Shown here: in pieces, positions 57,237-64,000 of the stretch
Position numbering within the stretch: position 1 is the first letter of the stretch
Layout of the letters: each line of letters opens with the position of its first letter
Assembly (NCBI GenBank): GCA_039881145.1
Contig: JAYKKI010000006.1
Location: 11,747,501 to 11,811,500, forward strand
Direction of reading: 5' to 3'
Origin: Druceiella hillmani
Taxonomy: Eukaryota > Arthropoda > Insecta > Lepidoptera > Hepialidae
Length of the DNA: 64,000 bases
Position numbers and translations under genes: made by a program
The notes under the pieces: model-generated
Database searches by the model: none
What the model was told of the DNA's origin: nothing
Seen by the model: the letters and a program-made list of their open reading frames with translations, nothing else

Positions 57237-57590
57237 CTATGATTCAACAGCATCAATCCGAGATTCTGGAGCAGCATTCAAAGTAAATCCAGGACGACCC
57301 ATAAAATCTTCAAGAACTGGAGGTTTGTCAGTCGAGGACCATTCATCTTCACTTTCATCAGAACTTGAAGATATAGTTCTGCGAGTAAAATTTGTGGATA
57401 GGGGGATATCTTCACTGTCGTTTTCATTGTCACTTTCCAATTCTGAATGATTTTCGATATCACTATGACACGAAAGATCCAATAAACGAACAACACACAA
57501 TTCTTCATCACTTTCGTCGTCAAATTGGCTCATGTCTATTGAAATAATGTCACTTTGAACAAAATTGCAAAGATTTTGTGAAGCGTGCAC
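57237..57590 (-). pseudogene. piggyBac-like transposase N-terminal fragment
   Basis: 117 codons, strongly acidic and serine-rich (DDESDEELCVV, SDNENDSEDIPLS, SSSSDESEDEWSS), then PPVLEDFMGRPGFTLNAAPE. Acidic patches followed by F-x-G-x-P-G just before the main domain are typical of the N terminus of piggyBac (DDE_Tnp_1_7) transposases. The frame is cut off at the join with the Jockey fragment, so no catalytic residues remain. Confidence 0.65.
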
Positions 57591-60500
57591 CCTTTGTTAT
57601 TGTTAGAATTGCATTGAATGCGTAGTGAAGCAAAGAATTGTGTGAAGGGATGGACACTACGGAATTGTATGGATTACCGTTATACCCAGAAGTACATACA
57701 TAATTCACATTGTATGTGTTAGAAACCCAAATTTTGTCATTTGGTATTCATATATCTGCATGTTAGCATCTCTTTAGAGCAATAAAAATGTATAGAAATA
57801 AATGTATTTATATGTTACCCGCATTCTACCGCTAGTCTATATAAAATGTATTAATATGTGTCCCGCGCTCTACTACCAGTCAATGTAAATCGTTATAATT
57901 CTGCAACCGAACCACCTTTAAATATAACATTTGTAGTTAAGGGCTAGTTTGTGGGTAGTATTGTAAAGGCAAGCATTTTAAAATATGAGGTATATTAATT
58001 TTTTCATTGTTTTTAAAACTAATAGTTTGTCATGTCCAAATGGATGCAAATATTGATAAGGAAGGACAAAGCCTTGTGTGTCCATGTATCATGCGAAAAC
58101 CACTAGATTTTATTTTTAAAGAAATAATTGACAGTGACATCTGTTTTATTTATAAGCTAGTTTCATAAATATGTAGTTTTATAATTCTCCACTAGATGGT
58201 AGTGTTAATTTTATGTTTAATAAATGTTTTTAATTCAGTAATGCTTTTGAATTTTCACATTAGTAACTTCACTGTCAACACTATCACACTCTAGGGCCAT
58301 CCTCTAACATGTGGGGATGCATCTCAGAGGAGAAAAGTTTGAAGATCTAGAAATATGTAATACGGCACACCTTTCCTGGACGAAGTGTGGGCAAACTTAT
58401 TAGTATTAAAATTAAATACCTTTTGAGATGGATTTTAAACATCATATAGTTTATATAGATGGGTAGGGCACAGGGGTGAATGGTTATCTGTATATATTAG
58501 TCCACACATCTGTCCTAATGTAGAAAAATATAATTTTTTTTTGCTTGTATAAGATACATGATAATCTTGAAAACTTCTGCACCGAATGTAATAAAATATT
58601 TCAAGATGTTATTGTGTGTGTATTAGTATATCATGCAAGAGATGAGAAATAATATTATGTAGAGTTTTTGTGTCAAAATGAAATGAAATAATGTTTAATA
58701 CTAGCAATTTAAACTTAAAAAAGAAAGTAGTGAGGTTCTCAAGTTTTTTTATGGCAAATTAAAATAGTTCTTTGTTTCACATTATGATTGTTATATGAAA
58801 ATCTTCTATGTTAAACTGAATAAATAAAAAACTTTCTTTTTGTAGTTATACATTAAATTATTTTCTTCTTTTTTTTACGAATTTCTACATCTAAATAATT
58901 GAAAACTTCTTTCAACTAACAACATAGACTTATATTAATTGGTAAGGACAGGCCGATAGTAACCGACAAATGTCCCACTAGAAACATTGCTAAATGGCGA
59001 AATTAGCAGCCTTTTGTTACAGTTGACATTTCGGTTCTTGTGAGTATCTTTATCCTGAAAACAGTCAAAAAAATGCCAGATTGTTTAGTAAAAATATGTT
59101 TAAATTACAAGTCGAGAATTTTAAAAAAGGTTGATTCCGTTGCTTCGGTTAATAATAATTTCTCATACATATTTTTTGAAATTTATTGAAGAAATAGTTT
59201 TATTTTCAATAAATATATGAATTCCAACATTGCGAACTTGTAAGGATGTGTTTTCACACATTATTTTTTTAAATATTTATTTTTCTTCCCTTTGGTTTTT
59301 GTAAATTTACTGACGAGTATGGTGCCGGAAGAACGGAAAACCTTAAAGCAAAATGAATTAGTATTTGTCCTCTGTCTGTCACTTCAATAACCCAAAAACC
59401 TCTAAACCGATAAACTTAAAACTGGAGTATAAAATGATCATTGGTTTGAGTCATTCAGTGATGAAATACAGCCAACGCATATACTTTTTGACAAAGTCTA
59501 TACATGAGAGGCATACATGCTTACACGTTATATGTTTTTAATTATTGAGAGCAACGTCTACTATGTTGTAGGTTATTAAAATCACTTTCCAGTTTGTTAA
59601 GTTAAGTTTTCGTAAGAAAAGAGAATCGACAAATCTTTTAGATAATTAATTTCCAAATAATAATTATCTACACATATAATAAGACTGTAACAGAGTGAGT
59701 TCTGTACATGGAAAACATTTTAAAAAGAGTGATTGATTTAGCGTATAGAATGATAATAGAAGCTAGAAAATTTTTTTTAGAATTTTTGTCTGCCTATCTG
59801 TCTTTTACTTTGTGTGTCAATCATGCAAAATCTACTGGATGAATTTTGATGACATTTGGTATGTTGATAGTTTATACCCAAAGGCGACATATAAGAGAAA
59901 AAAAAAAGATTTAATAATATTCTATATACAACCTTTGAATTTTATTGTGACAGAGTTGTTGAAAATTTGCATTTTCTTATGTGGTCAGTAAGAATTTAAA
60001 TGTGATCCTGAATAAGTTGCTATCTTTCTATATATATTGCACATTACCAATTTTGCACTAAAGTAATAAACAGATATTTTAAACTAAAATAATATAAAAT
60101 ACGAGAACCAGGGAAACAATTATTGAAAACATGCCGTATATATGTGTCTGTATGTGGATGGAGAGTATTATAACATTATAATTCATTTAAGATTTAATTT
60201 TTTAAATCCTAACCTTTTCATCACTGATGAAGTAAATATCGGTTCTTGCATAATCGTCTTGCTAACATTGACAACTATAAGTTTGAAACCTCCCGATACA
60301 GTAAATAAATTAAAACTGATTGACCCAGAATGAAGTTGAGATAATTAAGCTACTTTAATTGGGTATTTGACTAATTTTTTTTATTTCATTAATCATAATT
60401 TCAAGGCACAAGCTGATGAAGACTGAAAAAAATTTTTAATAATCTTAAAAATTGACCGAGTTATAAAAGTTTAAATTAAACCTTTAGAGAAGGATGGCAA

Positions 60501-61327
60501 TACTGTGTTGTGAGGTAATTTTTAATATTGCACATTATTTTCTACAAGAGGAAAAGAGACAGGGATATACCCAACTCTATCCGTATCTTCAAATTTAGAA
60601 GCCTACAAGTGGCTTATTTTTCGATCAATTTTTGAATTTTTTTCAAGGCTGGTTTTTAATTAACTTATATTTCACAATATTGTACGTAAAATATCAAAAT
60701 TTAGAAGGAGTCAACTACCGTATTTTGAATAATTCCTGACGTATGTAGTATAGTGCCATTGTTTTATTATAATTGCATCTACCTATTATAATTACCTTTC
60801 GTTATATAAAAATAACTTTTCTCATTACTTTACATAAATTCCAAGATATTTAAGAATTTTCTTATCAATATACATGCATACAAATTGAGAACCATTTTTT
60901 TTAATTTGTTAATAAAATGATAAAATAAGATAACACTACGACAAGATTACAACTACGGTCTCATACAGTCGGCCATGTGACTGACGAAGTAGTTTCGTTT
61001 AAATGCAATAGATGGCACACATGAATTGGTGTTGTCATTTTTCATTTTGGTTTATTGTTCCTTTGACTGTATCTTGATATTTAGATAAGTGCCTAACAAT
61101 GATACCATGTCATTATTAGAAAAAAAATTATGAAAATGGGGTCATTAACTTTTTCTAAAAACAATGCAGAAGAAACGTGAATACGGATCAAATAAAGACT
61201 TTGGTATAAACTATGTGATATAGTTCAAGTTTTTTTCTACAGTATGATCACATTATCTCCAGTATGATCACATTATATTGGTATTTAATTTATTTTGTTT
61301 TCATTGACTGGTTTGTTTCTTCCGTAG

Positions 61328-61657
61328 AATCTTGAATCGGCTCTAAAGTGCGCAGAACCACGGGAAAACCAGAAACATTTCGCATCTCTCTGTCTCCGTC
61401 TGCTGCCACTTGACAGAGTGAATTTTCAGAATCCGGATTTGAAAGGCTACTTCATCAATGTGCATGGTTCCGTGATCTTGCAGACAATTCTTGCATTCCT
61501 TCGTCCTTCGAAGGCAGCTAATAGCCTGATGGAAATGCCGAGCGAGGAACTGATGAGGATTTTTGAGGATGCAAAGGGCTGTCATGTGGCTGACGCTTTT
61601 TTTGAGAGCCAATATGTAGGTGTGAAGGCTCGCGATAAAATGATTTGGAAGTTAAAA
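61328..61657 (+). CDS. NOP9: Nucleolar protein 9, exon 4 (gene continues past the window)
   Basis: The acceptor CTTCCGTAG ends at 61327 and donor GTGAGT starts at 61658; 110 codons in phase 0. It encodes NLESALKCAEPRENQKHFAS, a helix pair around NVHGSVILQTILAFLRP, and FEDAKGCHVADAFFES, late Pumilio-type repeats of NOP9. Together with exons 1-3 this makes 569 residues; family members are about 630-670, so the last exon or exons lie beyond 64000. No candidate for them was found in 61658-64000. Confidence 0.93.
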
Positions 61658-62228
61658 GTGAGTTATTTGGCTGTTAATTTTGTGATATGTAAATGTACAT
61701 TTTATACTAAGATTAATTTTAAGCAGATGCGTAATATTTTTTTTACAAATTGCACATATTAGCTAATAGGTTTGTAATCAATAGACATATATATACTTCT
61801 ATCTGAGCTTTGTTGACTCTGTTATTCTAATTATGATCTTTGTAGAAATGATTTTGAATTTAGCTCTTTTAAGTTAATGTGGAGATAGTGAGTAATTAAT
61901 AGGTTATGGTTCCCGCCATATGGTTTCCAGTTCAGAATAAGACCACTCCATCTTTTACCATGGGTGTTGCATGACGGGACTAAGGTAATAAACCAGAGGA
62001 CGAGCAGCAGCATTCTTCTGCATACCAAAAACTTATTACTGTGATCACCGATCCGTCTGTCAAACATGCGGATTATGGCATTTTTTCCCCATAGCAACCT
62101 TAAAAACTGCTCTCAATCTGCAGTAAATACTAATCTGCAGTAAGTACTTTGCTAATATTGCCTCCGGAAGTGGGCATGGTAACGGCGTAGCAGGGTTTGC
62201 TAAGAACCCATGTCAAAGATTTGCCTTC

Positions 62229-62440
62229 CTGACTGACGATTTGACCTGGTGACGTATTGAGAACTGACGAGAAGAACCTGACTTGATCTGATGACGTATA
62301 ACACACGCACACCGAGAACTGACTAGAATATCCTGATTTGACCTGGTGATATATAATACATGCACACTGAGAACTGACGAAAAGATCCTGACTCGACCAG
62401 ATGACATACAACACATGCACACTGAGGACTGACGAGAAGA
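62229..62440. repeat. 55-bp tandem array, about four copies
   Basis: GAACTGACGAGAAG-type starts at 62261, 62316, 62371 and 62426 give a constant 55-bp period; a partial copy precedes them. Each unit holds CCTGA.T.GA.C.G.TGA and ACACATGCACACTGA. Confidence 0.93.
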
Positions 62441-62494
62441 TTGTTGAGCTGGAAGAAGAACTAAGCAAGGAGTTCGCGAATGCGATCATGTGCC

Positions 62495-62625
62495 AGAAGG
62501 CGCAGAGTGGCACTCACTCTTGCTAGCTGGGCAATTGACCTTATAAAGTTTGCGGGAAGTATTTGGATGCAGGCGGCATGGGATCAATCTTTGTGGAAGT
62601 CTATGAGGGAGATCTATGTTTCGAT
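62495..62625 (+). pseudogene. LINE ORF2 C-terminal tail fragment
   Basis: The frame reads RRRRVALTLASWAIDLIKFA, then GSIWMQAAWDQSLWKSMREI. This matches the GRPxxRWxDDIxKxAGxxWMxxAQDRxLWxxxxEAYV tail of RTE-like LINEs found widely in insects, with the first part damaged. Confidence 0.7.
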
Positions 62626-62669
62626 GTCTTCCGGCTGATGATGAAATGGCTGATAAAGTTCACTGGCTT

Positions 62670-63240
62670 TAAATGATATTTAAAATTATATTTCGAAGCA
62701 GCTTTCAGATATGAAATTTTTTTTGCATAGACATTAGGAGTATCATTGAAAAAAGCTCTTTGAGTAGAGTACAAAACCAATTTTTTCATTCTTTTTTAAC
62801 TGTAAAAATAAAATTAGGTGGATCATCAAAATGAAATTTTTATACCCATTTTGTTACCAGGGTTATCTCAAAAACGCCAGTACGTAGGAACTGTAATTAG
62901 CTCTAATATATTTGATTTTTATATTTGATCTTTTTTAAACAAAACAACAACAACAAAATAAAATTAAATATGAAATGGTAAGAAAGTATTGAGTAATAAA
63001 ACTGTACTATTTTTGGGAAGTACACCGTATTTTTGTGTCTTTAAAAGACATGTTAGACTATGTATATAATTTAAATGTTTGTAAATAGTTTAATAGAAAC
63101 ACTATAACCATCCTTAAATGTTTTAATTTCTATATGCACTGAAGCATGTAGGGAACAGTGAGAGTTGTGCTTGTACTTAACAGGTTCAATTCCTAGTGTT
63201 TCTAAGTGTTAATTGGTTTTAAATTCATTAACAACACAAT
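62670..63240. repeat. Dispersed repeat body (relatives at 33560 and 54300)
   Basis: Its left part matches 33560-33980 and its right part matches 54300-54570 (see those entries for shared words), so it links the two into one repeat family. Confidence 0.6.
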
Positions 63241-63321
63241 TCACGGCCAACCCTTTATTTACACAAATAATTTAATGTATAAAAAGATAATAAATATTTA
63301 AAAGAGATTAACGTTTTTTGG

Positions 63322-63417
63322 CATACACAATAAATGCATATTTTTGACATACACAATAAATGCATATTTTTGACATACACAATAAATGAATATTTTTGAC
63401 ATACACAATAAATGCGT
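63322..63417. repeat. 26-bp tandem array, nearly four copies
   Basis: CATACACAATAAATGCATAT starts at 63322, 63348 and (with GAATAT) 63374, and again at 63400 in part: a constant 26-bp period. Confidence 0.95.
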
Positions 63418-63659
63418 GTAAAACCGAGTAAGCAAATTTATCAAATATGATTTATTAAGTGATTTACCAAAAACAAAGCTTTATTTTCAGTATTAGTATT
63501 GATTGAGCTCCAAAGTGACAACTTTGGCATATGTATGCTAGTGAGAAAACTCTGTATTGTTGCTTAGTGGAATATATATTGTTTATTTAAATATAACAAA
63601 TATCTAACAGCTTATTTATCTCGCGAAATTCTATATAAAAAGAAATTTTAGAGATTTTA

Positions 63660-63812
63660 ATTTGAATATATTTGACGTTAATTTTGTAGAAATTTATTAT
63701 TCACAATTAAATTAAACTATGTGATGTAGTATTATTTCTACTTTCTTTAAGTTCTTTACCACAACCTAGGTTTCGTTGTATTACAACATCTTCAGGTGGG
63801 CTATTAACAAAG
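63660..63812. repeat. Foldback family, single arm
   Basis: Starts with the spacer in reverse sense (GAATATATTTGACGTTAATT, then TTGTAGAAATTTATTATTC), then the arm CACAATTAAATTAAACTATG through to GGTGGGCTATTAACAAAGAT. Only one arm is present, with no inverted partner before the window ends. Confidence 0.9.
63759..63799 (-). ncRNA. Hammerhead-like core, copy 6 (all core residues kept)
   Basis: On the - strand: CCAC, CUGAAGA, stem GUUGU/ACAAC, GAAA, CC-UA-GGU, U at the cleavage position, GUGG. N7 is A and the cleavage base is U; both are allowed in hammerheads. Stems I and III are perfectly paired. Confidence 0.55.
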
Positions 63813-64000
63813 ATAGCTTTTATTTTACTGTTATATGATGTATATATTTCTTAGTTGAAAAACCATATTGGTTCACTTTCTGGGTTTTGTCAGTTTGCTA
63901 GGTATATATTCTTGCTATTAGTAGATTTCTCAGCAACTATTACTTAGCAGGTTATATAACCTGTTGACTTAATCAACTTTATTAAGAGAAGCCCCTACTT

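Larger units (their letters stand above)
56230..61327 (+). other. NOP9: NOP9 intron 3
   Basis: A 5.1-kb intron. It contains a Jockey-like fragment (57005-57236, +) joined to a piggyBac-like fragment (57237-57590, -), a Helitron-like repeat relic (about 59770-59890), and a small direct repeat of CAGTATGATCACATTAT (61241 and 61261). The rest is AT-rich. Confidence 0.65.
61658..64000 (+). other. NOP9: NOP9 intron 4 (start)
   Basis: Contains a 55-bp tandem array (62229-62440), a LINE tail (62495-62625), a dispersed repeat body (62670-63240), a 26-bp tandem array (63322-63417) and a hammerhead-like foldback arm (63660-63812). No coding exon is recognised. Confidence 0.6.

Overview
The window looks like AT-rich insect (at least arthropod) nuclear DNA. 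The evidence is spliced genes with long AT-rich introns, a dense load of decayed transposons typical of insects (Helitron, hAT, mariner, piggyBac, Jockey- and RTE-like LINEs), and animal-type proteins. The order of insect cannot be fixed from the sequence alone. No rRNA gene, intact tRNA, CRISPR array or bacterial-type operon was seen.

Three host genes can be read exon by exon. Syntaxin-16 (+ strand) has four coding exons between 7879 and 22975, giving a complete 359-residue Qa-SNARE. UBE2C/vihar (- strand) has two coding exons, 48367-48267 and 43034-42605, giving a complete 176-residue E2 enzyme whose cysteine falls at residue 114. NOP9 (+ strand) has four exons from 50080 to 61657 (569 codons) and runs off the right edge. 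UBE2C and NOP9 point away from each other across about 1.7 kb. The three act in unrelated processes: endosome-to-Golgi fusion, APC/C-driven mitosis, and 18S rRNA maturation.

Region 1-5560 is a transposon nest: the C-terminal part of a hAT transposase, then a Helitron helicase gene (- strand) split by an almost intact LINE flanked by a perfect 9-bp target-site duplication. 5.6-22.3 kb is the syntaxin-16 gene and its upstream DNA; its introns hold a 160-bp satellite with higher-order structure, a tRNA-like SINE, a ZMYM/hAT pseudogene and a LINE tail. 23-42 kb holds two mariner relics, a 147-bp tandem array, a short inverted-repeat element, a Jockey pseudogene, an RTE-like relic and several foldbacks. 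42-64 kb holds UBE2C and NOP9 with further LINE and piggyBac relics in the introns.

The most interesting signal is a family of foldback repeats at 40.58-40.85, 54.58-55.14 and 63.66-63.81 kb. Each arm carries a 41-nt motif matching the type-I hammerhead ribozyme core (CUGANGA, GAAA, a very short stem III, a UH cleavage site and a CCAC/GUGG stem I). Six copies are present, and most of their differences fall at positions a hammerhead tolerates. A bulged U next to stem II is an atypical feature, so activity is unproven.
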